From contig NZ_QAOO01000012.1 of NCBI RefSeq assembly GCF_003051105.1, positions 1 to 64,000 of the forward strand: a stretch of 64,000 nucleotides of DNA, in the 5' to 3' direction. Below are positions 1 to 8,773 of the stretch, piece by piece. Position numbers and translations under genes: made by a program. Numbering within the stretch: the stretch's first letter is position 1; the number at the start of each line of letters is the position of its first letter. The DNA is from Nitrosomonas nitrosa (lineage in GTDB: Bacteria; Pseudomonadota; Gammaproteobacteria; Burkholderiales; Nitrosomonadaceae). Under the pieces are notes generated by a model. The model had not been told where the DNA came from, did not search any database, and saw only the letters and a list, made by a program, of their open reading frames with translations.

Positions 1-297
1 CATTTCCTCGACACCATTAAAATCATCGCTTACCGCGCTGAATCAGCAATGGTTAACATCGTCCGTGAATTCCTACCCAAACCCGATCAGGCTCGGGCAA
101 TATTGCGTGCCTTATACGCCACCGAAGCCGACCTCTTGCCCGACTACCTCAACAAAACCTTGACCGTCCGGTTGCACCACAGCGCACGCGTACATACTGA
201 TGAAATAATCGCTAAGCTTTGCGAAGAAATCAATGCTACCAAAACCTTCTTTCCCCGATCTGGATTACGTCTGATCTTTAAATTGGGGTCATCTTAA
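1..297 (+). CDS. Transposase, C-terminal part (cut by window edge)
   Basis: The frame is open from the first base of the window and stops at TAA 295-297, so only the last 98 residues are visible. The sequence (HFLDTIKIIAYRAESAM at the edge, then a RALYATEADLLPD segment and a closing LRLIFKLG) resembles the C-terminal end of DDE-type transposases of a poorly named family found in many proteobacteria and planctomycetes. No catalytic residues are in view and no terminal inverted repeat could be identified downstream, so the insertion sequence cannot be assigned. The internal ATG at 49 is inside the protein and is not a start. It lies tail-to-tail with the glycosyltransferase gene, 11 bases away. 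Confidence 0.6.
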   Translation, partial: HFLDTIKIIAYRAESAMVNIVREFLPKPDQARAILRALYATEADLLPDYLNKTLTVRLHHSARVHTDEIIAKLCEEINATKTFFPRSGLRLIFKLGSS

Positions 298-308
298 AAT
301 CGCTGGGA

Positions 309-1985
309 TCAGGTGGTCTGAGTTAAGTGCGATGCAGAGACGCCGTTACCGTGGTAAAAATGAAGCAGGGAAGTCCATCTGTTTTTTAGCTTGAACTTTG
401 TCGCTGAATTAATGGGCAATCTGCGATAACACGTTTTCGCAAATTTCAGAAGATATTTTTTTGTTCCATGGCGAAAGGGATGTTGGTCTATTTTTTGTGC
501 CCATGCGGATAGGCGTAACGCTTCCAAACGTTCCACGGTGTGGGTTGCTTGCAGCGTTTCGATTTGCTTGTCACGTTCCATAACGGTCTGGCTCAGCACT
601 GAAATATGCTTGTCCCGTTCGGCTACCTCTGCTGCCAGGTTTGCTATCTGCCTTTCCTGTTGATTGAATGATTGAGTAAGGTGCTGGACCTGCATTTTCA
701 AATCGGCTACCACTTTTTTCTGTATTTCATTCAGAAACTGATCTTTATGGAAAAGGTAGCTGCCAATTAAATTAGGGTGGCCATATTTAACGCTATGGAC
801 AAGATGGCCGATTTGTTCCATAAAGTCTGTGGACTGCAGAAACGGAACATTTCTGTAAAAAGAATGGGTTGTCAGCGTACGATAGCAATCAGTAAGCAAG
901 GAGGGGTCAGGCGGTTCTAGCGCATCCAGTTTTTCCAGAAAGCATTCCCATAATTTCGTTTCGATATAGTTCTTTCGGACAAGTCCAAATAATTCTTCGA
1001 TATCAGTATTTTTTAACCTGTTAATTTGATTGTGGAAGGTTTTATCGTCGATGTTCTCTAAATGACGGCCGGAGAAATTCGCATATTGAGCCTGGGAAAA
1101 AAAAGCTGGATCAACCAGCCCCTTTACGCCATCATAACCGACCAAGCAAACGGGCCTGCGGCTTGCCAATCCTTCCAGCACCACCCTCCCCATGCCTGCA
1201 ACGCCCCGGCTTGCTTGCATGAGTTGTGGGATATCCGAGCGGTTGCCGCAAAACTCAACAAAGTTCAAGGTATTATCATGTGCAAGCTGATGCAAGAGTG
1301 CCTCTTTGGCTGGACCATCACCGACAACCCGTACACCCGGCAGATCAGCAGTTTGTGCCTTGTTGATGAAGTCGGTGATTCCAACGATTTTCAGTGAATC
1401 AAGACGGCTCACTAGCAGCCACCTTGGATCGATCCCGCCAACGTTTACAGTGGCAGACTCAAAACGATCGATATCTATCCCATTAGGCTGACTGAAGATG
1501 CGTTCTTGTGAAATATAGGGCGAGGCCAGTTCGGAGATTTCTTGGGATACCGTCACGACCAGGCTCGTATGCGGCAGCACTACTGATGTCAGAAGAAAAT
1601 TGTAGATGGGTCCATAATGGTTTCTCAGGGAAGTCGGGCCATGAAGCGTGAGCACGTAGGGTATTTTTTCAAGCTCTGCCGCAATCAAGCTGGGGAGTAG
1701 AGAAATAAAAGGGTGGGCATGGATACACTCGATCGCGTGCTGACGAACAATTTGCCTCAATGTTTCAATAGTATGTAGGAGTTCGGCAAGTGAGCTTTCC
1801 GGCCCGAGGGGGAGATCTTTTGTCAGTGAAGCAGTTTCCGGTGGAAGGAGCAAATCGTTGAAGCGTTTACCCGTTGCGAGATGAACGCGACACCCGGCAC
1901 GGGTAAGCGAAACGATCTCACCTCTGATATGCGTTTCGAGCCCGCCTACTTCGAATGCCTCGCTGACGATCAGAATCGATTTCAT
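309..1985 (-). CDS. GT4-family glycosyltransferase with C-terminal coiled coil
   Basis: A 558-residue protein expected to act at the cytoplasmic face in assembly of an exported polysaccharide. The N-terminal half has the GT-B fold signs of family GT4: a GGLETH loop at residues 14-19, HAHPF near 90 and a donor-site segment GMGRVVLEGLA near 270. The last third is not part of the transferase: residues about 425-485 are a predicted coiled coil (QQERQIANLAAEVAERDK and following heptads) ending in a basic tail. The ATG at 1985 overlaps the stop of wzt (ATGA), so the gene is translationally coupled to the exporter. The sugar and acceptor cannot be read from the sequence. Confidence 0.85.
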   Translation of the reverse strand: MKSILIVSEAFEVGGLETHIRGEIVSLTRAGCRVHLATGKRFNDLLLPPETASLTKDLPLGPESSLAELLHTIETLRQIVRQHAIECIHAHPFISLLPSLIAAELEKIPYVLTLHGPTSLRNHYGPIYNFLLTSVVLPHTSLVVTVSQEISELASPYISQERIFSQPNGIDIDRFESATVNVGGIDPRWLLVSRLDSLKIVGITDFINKAQTADLPGVRVVGDGPAKEALLHQLAHDNTLNFVEFCGNRSDIPQLMQASRGVAGMGRVVLEGLASRRPVCLVGYDGVKGLVDPAFFSQAQYANFSGRHLENIDDKTFHNQINRLKNTDIEELFGLVRKNYIETKLWECFLEKLDALEPPDPSLLTDCYRTLTTHSFYRNVPFLQSTDFMEQIGHLVHSVKYGHPNLIGSYLFHKDQFLNEIQKKVVADLKMQVQHLTQSFNQQERQIANLAAEVAERDKHISVLSQTVMERDKQIETLQATHTVERLEALRLSAWAQKIDQHPFRHGTKKYLLKFAKTCYRRLPINSATKFKLKNRWTSLLHFYHGNGVSASHLTQTT

Positions 1986-3280
1986 AGACTGCTGATTTCT
2001 TTGACGGATACAGTCGACTTGAGCGATGCGATACCGCTACCCAATGGATGCGTTTCAGTGATATTAAGAATGATGACATCCGTTTTTCTGTCAAGATAAG
2101 ACATATCTTGGGGGGAAATGGCTTCTGCGATTGCAAGGGTGACGAAATAAGTGCCCGTGCAAAGCATTAGATTGAGATTGAAGTCAAATTGGAGTGCCAT
2201 GCCGGATTTGGCATCCAGATAATTTTTGTCGTAATAAAGTGTACTGGTGCCAAAAGCGGAAACGCCTTCGATGGTACGAATGAGAATACCGGCTTGAATC
2301 TCTTGAATCGACTCAAGAATATCGACATGGAAACGTATTTTGACTTTATCTCCAGTCCTATACGCTTCACAGTAATCCCCTGCTTGATCTAATGCTTCCC
2401 AGTGGCTGATAATTGCTCGCAGCCCTGGATTTTCCTCTTTTTGGGCAACATTGGACGACGCCTGTGCGCCGACATCGCTTTCGAGTGGTGCTGGGCGAAT
2501 GGGTTGGGAGCGAGCATTGAGGTAGCGTAAATAAGTCTTTTCATCCGAATAAAGCAGGGCGTGATATTGATCGACGATTTCCTTTGCAGGCCCTAAGCCA
2601 TGCAGTTCTCCTTTATGCAGTAAAATAGCACGCTGGCAGAATTTTTCGATAGTGGCGGTCGAATGGGTGACCAATAAAATTGAACTGCCATTGGCGCGCA
2701 GCCGATCGATATAGTCGTAACACTTCCTTTGAAATTTTTCGTCACCCACGGAGAGTGCTTCGTCCACAATCAAGATCTGCGGATGGATGCAAGCTTGCAC
2801 CGCAAATGCGAGTCGAATATACATGCCGCTTGAATAGGTTTTTACCGGTTGATCGAGATATTCGCCAATATCGGCAAAATCAGCAATTTGATCGATGCGT
2901 TCATGAATTTCTTGTTGCGTGAGACCCAGCACGGAGCCATTGAGATAAACATTCTCACGACCGGTAAATTCAGGATTGAATCCAGAGCCTAACTCCAGTA
3001 GCGCCGCCAGCAGTCCATGGGAGTTGACTTCGCCTGTAGTGGGAGACAGTGTTCCAGCAATGATTTGCAGCAAGGTTGATTTTCCGCTGCCATTTCGGCC
3101 GATGATGCCAACGGTTTCTCCTCTGGAAATCGTGAATGTGATATTGCGCAGTGCCCAAAATTCGCGGAAATAATGTTTTTTCCCCCCTGCCAACATTTGT
3201 ATAAGCCGGTCACGCGGCTTATCGTAAATGTGATAGCACTTACTCAGATTGTTAACTGCAAGTGCGGTGTCAGAGAACAT
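1982..3280 (-). CDS. wzt: O-antigen/polysaccharide ABC transporter ATP-binding protein with C-terminal sugar-binding domain
   Basis: ATPase of a Wzm/Wzt-type exporter that moves a finished lipid-linked glycan across the inner membrane. From the chosen start it has 432 residues: Walker A GRNGSGKS at 61-68, signature YSSGM at 149-153, Walker B ILIVDE at 169-174 and the H-loop histidine at about 206. Residues about 290-432 form the extra domain that in Wzt proteins recognises the capped end of the O-antigen. The start is ATG 3280, preceded by AAAGGA; a longer in-frame opening to 3358 would lie inside wzm and is unlikely. The gene overlaps the end of wzm by 11 bases and its stop overlaps the glycosyltransferase start. 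Confidence 0.9.
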   Translation of the reverse strand: MFSDTALAVNNLSKCYHIYDKPRDRLIQMLAGGKKHYFREFWALRNITFTISRGETVGIIGRNGSGKSTLLQIIAGTLSPTTGEVNSHGLLAALLELGSGFNPEFTGRENVYLNGSVLGLTQQEIHERIDQIADFADIGEYLDQPVKTYSSGMYIRLAFAVQACIHPQILIVDEALSVGDEKFQRKCYDYIDRLRANGSSILLVTHSTATIEKFCQRAILLHKGELHGLGPAKEIVDQYHALLYSDEKTYLRYLNARSQPIRPAPLESDVGAQASSNVAQKEENPGLRAIISHWEALDQAGDYCEAYRTGDKVKIRFHVDILESIQEIQAGILIRTIEGVSAFGTSTLYYDKNYLDAKSGMALQFDFNLNLMLCTGTYFVTLAIAEAISPQDMSYLDRKTDVIILNITETHPLGSGIASLKSTVSVKEISSL

Positions 3281-4097
3281 CTGCAAATCCTTTGCGGGTT
3301 TTCTGGAACCAGGCAAAGCCCAGCCAGGCGATAGCCGATGCCAGCAGCAGATAGACACTCCAAGCTTGCCAATCTAGCCCTTTTCCCCAGATCATGACGT
3401 CTCGGGTTTGTTCGACAATGAAGGTCAATGGGCTAAGGTGCATGATGAGTTGATATTCTTCCGGCAGCGCAGTGATCGGATAAAAGATCGGTGACAAGAA
3501 CAACAGTGCAGTTGTCATGACGCCGATGATTTGAGCGACATCACGCAAATAAACTCCCATCGAAGCGAGAAACCAGCTCAATCCCAAGATCATCATAAAA
3601 AAGGGAATCAAGGCAATAGGTAGCCAGAGAATGGTCGGATGGGGGATGCCAAAAAAAATCAGATAAAAAAGTAGCCAGACAATCAAGCTGATCAAGAAAT
3701 GAAAGGCGGCGGAGCCCATCGAAACGACCGGGAGGATTTCCAAAGGAAACACCACTTTCTTGACATAATTGACATTGCCCAGTATCAAGCCAGGCGATCG
3801 ATTTACGCACTCGGCAAATAGGTTATAAACCATCAATCCCGCAAAAAGCACCAGGGCAAATTCGGTTTTAGATTCGGAGCCGCTCGCCCAGCGTGCTTTG
3901 AAGATCACGCTGAATACAAACGTATAAACAGTCAGCATCAGAACCGGGTTGAAAAATGACCACAATAGTCCCATGACGGAACCCCGATACCTCCCGACCA
4001 CTTCTCGTTTAGCCAAATTGTAAATAAGACTTCGATGTGTTTTGAGTGAGTTGAGCAATGCGAAAGGAGAGATCGATCGTGCTGCGTGTGGATTCAA
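3270..4097 (-). CDS. wzm: O-antigen/polysaccharide ABC transporter permease
   Basis: A 275-residue inner-membrane permease of the ABC-2 type with about six hydrophobic segments, including LMLTVYTFVFSVIFKARW and a long central one around MILGLSWFLASMGVYLRDV. The YRGSVMGLLWSFFNPVLML region near residue 40 is typical of Wzm/TagG exporters. It pairs with the downstream wzt ATPase to form the transport channel. It is the first gene of a three-gene minus-strand run (wzm, wzt, glycosyltransferase) joined by short overlaps, so a promoter is expected in the AT-rich 190 bases upstream. Confidence 0.9.
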   Translation of the reverse strand: MNPHAARSISPFALLNSLKTHRSLIYNLAKREVVGRYRGSVMGLLWSFFNPVLMLTVYTFVFSVIFKARWASGSESKTEFALVLFAGLMVYNLFAECVNRSPGLILGNVNYVKKVVFPLEILPVVSMGSAAFHFLISLIVWLLFYLIFFGIPHPTILWLPIALIPFFMMILGLSWFLASMGVYLRDVAQIIGVMTTALLFLSPIFYPITALPEEYQLIMHLSPLTFIVEQTRDVMIWGKGLDWQAWSVYLLLASAIAWLGFAWFQKTRKGFADVL

Positions 4098-4291
4098 TTT
4101 TAAAACTCCAGCTTACCGGTATTATTGTTATGATTTTGCAAGATGTGTAATAAGCTTCCTAAAGAGGGTGGTATAGAAAGCTGGAAGATGATTCCTAAAT
4201 GATCATTAATATTTCATTAATGACATATTAAACAATTGTGACAATAGTATCATGGGCGCTTCTTTCCCAGCAATGACAGCCACGGTGCGGC

Positions 4292-5479
4292 CTATATCCC
4301 GACTCTTACCAGCAGGCCCTTAAGATAGGCCCCTTCTGGGAAGCTCAGCAAGACGGGGTGATCGGGTGCCGCTATCTGTTGAGAAATAATGTGTGCGCTT
4401 ACCCCGGCATCCAAAGCGGCGCCCGCTACAATTTTCTGAAACAGATCGCTGCTGATACCGCTGGAGCAGGAATAGGTTGCCAAGATTCCCCCTGGCCTGA
4501 GCAATTTAAAAGCAAGCAGATTGATATCCTTATATCCCCGTGCAGCTTTGTCTGCAAAGGCCGCAGTGGGTGCAAATTTGGGTGGATCGAGTATGATCAG
4601 ATCAAATTTCCGGTTTTGATCACGTAATTTGCGCAGCATTTGGAACACATCGGCACATTGCCATTGCAAAGAATCCGTACTTAAACCATTTAGCGCAATA
4701 TTGCGCTGGGCGAGTTTCAGTGCATCCTCCGATGAATCAACAGACAGGACCGATTGGGCACCCCCTTGCCGAGCATAGACGGAAAACGCGCCAGTGTAGC
4801 AAAAACAGTTCAACACATCTTTTCCGCTTGCCAGCGTCCGGATTTTAGCGCGATTATCTCGCTGGTCCAGATAAAACCCCGTTTTCTGACCTTGAGCAAT
4901 GTTTATGGCAAAACGCAGACCATTTTCTTCAATCGTCAAATTGTCGGGCAATTCACCCCACAAGAGACCGATGCGCTTTTCTAATCCTTCGAGTGCGCGC
5001 ACATCGGTATCGGAGCGTTCGTAAATACAGACCGGATCACATATATTTTTCAAGATCTCCAAGAACGTTTTTTGCCAGCACTCGGCACCGACGCTCCCAA
5101 TTTGCAAAACGACCACGCGATCGTAGCAATCGACCACCAAACCAGGCAGACCATCCGATTCGCCATGCACGAGGCGGAAGCCAGAATGCTCCTGATACGC
5201 CCCCACATCTTTGCGAAGTGCTAGCGCCTGAACGATCTTATGGTAAAAAAAGGCTTCGTCGATACGTTCATCTTCCTGCCAGGACCATACACGGGCAGCG
5301 ATGGGGGCACTGGCGTGGTAGGCGGCTTGTGCAAGAAACGCCCCTTGGCTTGAATAGAGCTGCACGGTATCACCATCGACTGGATATCCCTCTGTCCGGC
5401 TTATCGCGCCAGAAAAGACCCAAGGATGACGACGCAGCAGGGATTTTTCTTTCCCCGCCTTGAGGATGATTTTTTTCAT
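4292..5479 (-). CDS. rlmI: 23S rRNA (cytosine-C5)-methyltransferase RlmI-type
   Basis: A 395-residue class I SAM-dependent methyltransferase that modifies 23S rRNA (C1962 in E. coli). The N-terminus is a PUA RNA-binding domain (KAGKEKSLLRRHPWVFSGAI). The SAM-binding motif VLNCFCYTGAFSVYARQGG lies near residue 230, followed by LDPPKFAPTAAF and ATYSCSSG; the cysteine in the last motif matches the catalytic position of this family. The length is normal. It lies 53 bases downstream of nadE on the same strand and may be co-transcribed with the NAD genes, although no functional link is known. Confidence 0.88.
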   Translation of the reverse strand: MKKIILKAGKEKSLLRRHPWVFSGAISRTEGYPVDGDTVQLYSSQGAFLAQAAYHASAPIAARVWSWQEDERIDEAFFYHKIVQALALRKDVGAYQEHSGFRLVHGESDGLPGLVVDCYDRVVVLQIGSVGAECWQKTFLEILKNICDPVCIYERSDTDVRALEGLEKRIGLLWGELPDNLTIEENGLRFAINIAQGQKTGFYLDQRDNRAKIRTLASGKDVLNCFCYTGAFSVYARQGGAQSVLSVDSSEDALKLAQRNIALNGLSTDSLQWQCADVFQMLRKLRDQNRKFDLIILDPPKFAPTAAFADKAARGYKDINLLAFKLLRPGGILATYSCSSGISSDLFQKIVAGAALDAGVSAHIISQQIAAPDHPVLLSFPEGAYLKGLLVRVGI

Positions 5480-5532
5480 GAAGATATTGATACGATGAGG
5501 GTTCTCAAGCGCTAAATGGCATTGTTGCGGGG

Positions 5533-7608
5533 TTATTCATCCGGCGCTCGGTCAGGAATGCGTTCGACATTCTCAAGCCATAGCTTCGCTTCACTGTCGC
5601 TCGGCGCGCGATAGTCACCTCGTGGAGAAAGCGAGCCGCCCGAGCCCACCTTGGGGGCATTGGGAATACAACTGCGCTTGAATTGACTGATCTGAAAGAA
5701 CCGGTAAGCGAAGACGTTTAGCCAGTGCTTGATTTCACCGATGGTGTATTGATTTCGCTGGTTCTCTGGGATGCTGGGCCAGCGGCCTTGGCTGCGGTCG
5801 CGCCAGCTGCAGTAGGCGAGAAATGCGATTTTGGTCGGCAGATAGCCAAAACGTATCGTGTAATACAGGTTGAAATCTTGCAATTCATAGGGTCCTATGA
5901 TCGTTTCCGTGCGTTGGGCGGGTTGATTGCTGCCTGTTTTTCCTGGAATGAGCTCCGGGCTGATTTCCGTGTCCAGGATGGCACGCAGTACGGTGCTGGC
6001 ATGCTCGCCAAGCTGATCGGTATCGGCAATCCAGCGGATCAGAAATCGAATCAATGTCTTCGGCACGCTGGCATTGATGGCGTAGTGCGACATGTGATCA
6101 CCCACGCCATAGGTGCACCAGCCGAGTGCCAGTTCACTCAAATCACCGGTACCCAGTACCAATGCATGGTGGTGATTCGCTAGCCGGAAAAGGTGATTGG
6201 TACGCTCTCCCGCCTGCACGTTTTCGAATGTGACGTCATAGACGGGTTCACCATGTATGTAAGGGTGGTCGAGATCGCACAGCATCTGCTCACAACTTGG
6301 GCGGATATCGAGTTCATGCGCGGTGCAACCAATCGCTTGCATCAGTGCCCGGGCATTGTTCAGGGTAAGGCTACTGGTGGCGAATCCAGGCATCGTATAG
6401 GCGAGGATGTGCGTGCGCGGGTAGCGCAGCACGTCCATCGCGCGGGCTGCCACAATGAGCGCATGGGTGGAGTCGAGCCCCCCTGAAACGCCGATGACGA
6501 TTTTTTGAATGCCCGTGTGCTTGAGCCGCTTAACCAAGCCTTGCACTTGGATATGGTAGGCTTCAAAACAATGTGCATCGCGTGCAGCAGGATCTGCGGG
6601 AACATAAGGAAAGCGGTCATAGTGGCGCTGACAAAGAAGCTGGCTAGACTCCGGGAAATCGATCTCGAACAGAATTTCACGGAAGGGTTCGATGGTCTGC
6701 CGATAGTAGCGCGCGCTTTGCGTGAAGCTATTTTGCCGCATGCGTTCTTGAATCAGGCGATCCAGGTCAATATCGGCGAGTATCACTTGTGAGCCCTCTT
6801 GAAACCGGCTCGATTCGGCAAGCAGTGCACCATTTTCATAAACCATGGCGTGACCGTCCCAAGCGAGATCCGTCGTCGATTCGCCTGTGCCGGCAGCCGT
6901 GTAAAGATAGGCTGCCAGACAGCGTGCTGACTGATTGGCTACCAGGCTATGGCGATACGCGTGTTTGCCGATCGTGATATTGGAGGCCGAGAGATTCAGC
7001 AGCAACGTGGCGCCTGCCAGCGCTGCATGACAAGAAGGCGGAACCGGTACCCACAGATCCTCGCAAATCTCTGCAAAAAAACTGAAGTGTGGTTGATTTT
7101 CCGCCCGGAACAATAATTTTTCACCGAACGGAATCGCACGCTGACCACATAGCGTTATAGTGCCACAATTGGCTGCGCTAGCCGGGGCGAACTGCCGAAG
7201 TTCGTAGAATTCCCGATAGTTGGGAAGGAATGTCTTGGGGACGACGCCGAGAATTCGGCCCCGATAGAGGATAGCAGCGCAATTATAGAGGGCGTGATTC
7301 ACTTGCAACGGTAACCCGACCACAGCAACAAGAGGGAGTTGCTTGGAAGCAGCCAATATTCTATCCAGCGCATCGATGGCACCGGCAAGCAAGGTTTGTT
7401 GATGGAACAGATCTTCACACGAGTAGGCCGTCAATCCCAATTCGGGAAAAAGCGCAACGAGGGCATGTTGTTCGGCCGCCTGCTCCATCAACATAATGGT
7501 TTCTGCAGCGTTGAAGGCCACATCGGCGACGCGAACATCGGGGATGCCCACTGCAACTCGCACGAAACCGTGATGATAGAGATTGAAAAAAGCCTTATCT
7601 GATTGCAT
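5533..7608 (-). CDS. nadE: Glutamine-hydrolysing NAD+ synthetase
   Basis: Catalyses the last step of NAD biosynthesis, amidation of nicotinate adenine dinucleotide using ammonia channelled from glutamine. The 691-residue protein has an N-terminal nitrilase-fold glutaminase with the Glu-Lys-Cys triad at E56 (FPELGL), K125 (PKTFLPN) and C182 (EICEDLW), and a C-terminal synthetase domain with the pyrophosphate loop SGGLDS at 375-380. The start is ATG 7608 behind a GGGG-type ribosome site; an upstream TTG at 7641 would overlap nadC. It follows nadC by 29 bases, forming a two-gene NAD unit. Confidence 0.93.
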   Translation of the reverse strand: MQSDKAFFNLYHHGFVRVAVGIPDVRVADVAFNAAETIMLMEQAAEQHALVALFPELGLTAYSCEDLFHQQTLLAGAIDALDRILAASKQLPLVAVVGLPLQVNHALYNCAAILYRGRILGVVPKTFLPNYREFYELRQFAPASAANCGTITLCGQRAIPFGEKLLFRAENQPHFSFFAEICEDLWVPVPPSCHAALAGATLLLNLSASNITIGKHAYRHSLVANQSARCLAAYLYTAAGTGESTTDLAWDGHAMVYENGALLAESSRFQEGSQVILADIDLDRLIQERMRQNSFTQSARYYRQTIEPFREILFEIDFPESSQLLCQRHYDRFPYVPADPAARDAHCFEAYHIQVQGLVKRLKHTGIQKIVIGVSGGLDSTHALIVAARAMDVLRYPRTHILAYTMPGFATSSLTLNNARALMQAIGCTAHELDIRPSCEQMLCDLDHPYIHGEPVYDVTFENVQAGERTNHLFRLANHHHALVLGTGDLSELALGWCTYGVGDHMSHYAINASVPKTLIRFLIRWIADTDQLGEHASTVLRAILDTEISPELIPGKTGSNQPAQRTETIIGPYELQDFNLYYTIRFGYLPTKIAFLAYCSWRDRSQGRWPSIPENQRNQYTIGEIKHWLNVFAYRFFQISQFKRSCIPNAPKVGSGGSLSPRGDYRAPSDSEAKLWLENVERIPDRAPDE

Positions 7609-7637
7609 TGATGATCCCCGGTATCTTGGCGCCACTG

Positions 7638-8534
7638 TCAAGTCGCTTGCAGGAAACGCATGGATAAATCCACCGCTTTGAGCTCTTTCGTCAAGCTGCC
7701 GATGGAGATTCTGTCCACCCCGGTTTCTGCAATTGTGCGAGCATTGATCAAGGTGATGTTTCCTGAAGCTTCCAGAATCGCGGGTGGATTCGATAGGTGC
7801 CGATTCAATGCCACGGCGTCCCGTAAAATTTGCAGATCGAAATTATCCAGTAGAATCATGGGAGCACCGGCCGATAATGCTTGTTGCAATTCATCCAGCG
7901 TTTCGACTTCGATTTGGATAAACACGCCAGCAGGCGCGATTTCTTTTGCTTTCTGTAAGGCAGGTGCAATACCTCCCGCGGCAAAGATATGATTTTCCTT
8001 GATGAGGATGCCGTCGTACAGGCCGAAGCGATGATTTTCGCCACCGCCACATTTGACCGCGTATTTCTGAGCAAGCCGTAAACCAGGCAGGGTTTTGCGC
8101 GTATCGACAATCATGGTTCCTGTACCTGAAACAGCTTCGACATAGCGCCGTGTTTGCGTAGCAACCGCGGAAAGGAGCTGTAGGTAATTCAGAGCGGTAC
8201 GCTCGGCTGTCAACAAGGCTCTGGCATTTCCGGTTATTTCACATAACGGCTGATCAGCTAGAACGCTCTCACCCTCTCGCACCAACCAGCTTATTTCAAT
8301 GCCGGGTGATAGCTGCCGAAAGCATTCCTCGAACCAGGCGATACCGCATATGACGGCTTGTTCACGGCAAATAACGCGCGCAGCCAACCTTTTATCGGCA
8401 GGTACCAGCGAGGCAGTCAAATCGCCTGTGCCGATATCTTCCGCTAAGGCCAGACTGACCTGTTTTCTGATGTCATCATGCGTTATCCCTATCATGGGTT
8501 TCTTGGTCTTCCTAAGCAATTGAGTCGCGTTCAT
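7638..8534 (-). CDS. nadC: Nicotinate-nucleotide pyrophosphorylase (quinolinate phosphoribosyltransferase)
   Basis: Converts quinolinate and PRPP to nicotinate mononucleotide, CO2 and pyrophosphate. Family hallmarks are [16 protein letters not shown], the [15 protein letters not shown] segment, [22 protein letters not shown] and ISIGSLT. Two starts are possible: ATG 8534 (298 residues) has no ribosome site, and ATG 8495 (285 residues, starting MIGITHDDI) has only a weak purine run. The longer form is given; the conserved fold is complete in either case. It is the first gene of the nadC-nadE pair. Confidence 0.9.
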   Translation of the reverse strand: MNATQLLRKTKKPMIGITHDDIRKQVSLALAEDIGTGDLTASLVPADKRLAARVICREQAVICGIAWFEECFRQLSPGIEISWLVREGESVLADQPLCEITGNARALLTAERTALNYLQLLSAVATQTRRYVEAVSGTGTMIVDTRKTLPGLRLAQKYAVKCGGGENHRFGLYDGILIKENHIFAAGGIAPALQKAKEIAPAGVFIQIEVETLDELQQALSAGAPMILLDNFDLQILRDAVALNRHLSNPPAILEASGNITLINARTIAETGVDRISIGSLTKELKAVDLSMRFLQAT

Positions 8535-8773
8535 TGTATAGCAATTTATCGTGCGGGCAGTCAAACGAAAACAAGTAATTGCCTAGCTCTGATGGATATC
8601 AATGCATTTCAACTTTTGCTTGACAAATATTCTGGATCACTTGCTAGCGCGCTATTTCTACGTGTTCATACGTATGTTTTTAATCGGTGCATTCCGCTAA
8701 TCTGCTGGGACAGCGGGCTTAACAAGCTGAGTGGTTATTTCTAGTAGTTTGACTATCAATAGAGGAGTAGCTC

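Noticed and set aside
4993-5463. 156-codon frame opposite rlmI
   Set aside because: Arg- and Pro-rich translation typical of a shadow frame; rlmI motifs cover the same bases.
8478-8744. 88-codon plus-strand frame between nadC and the copper radical oxidase
   Set aside because: It overlaps the start of nadC antisense, has no ribosome site and no protein-like pattern; treated as upstream region.
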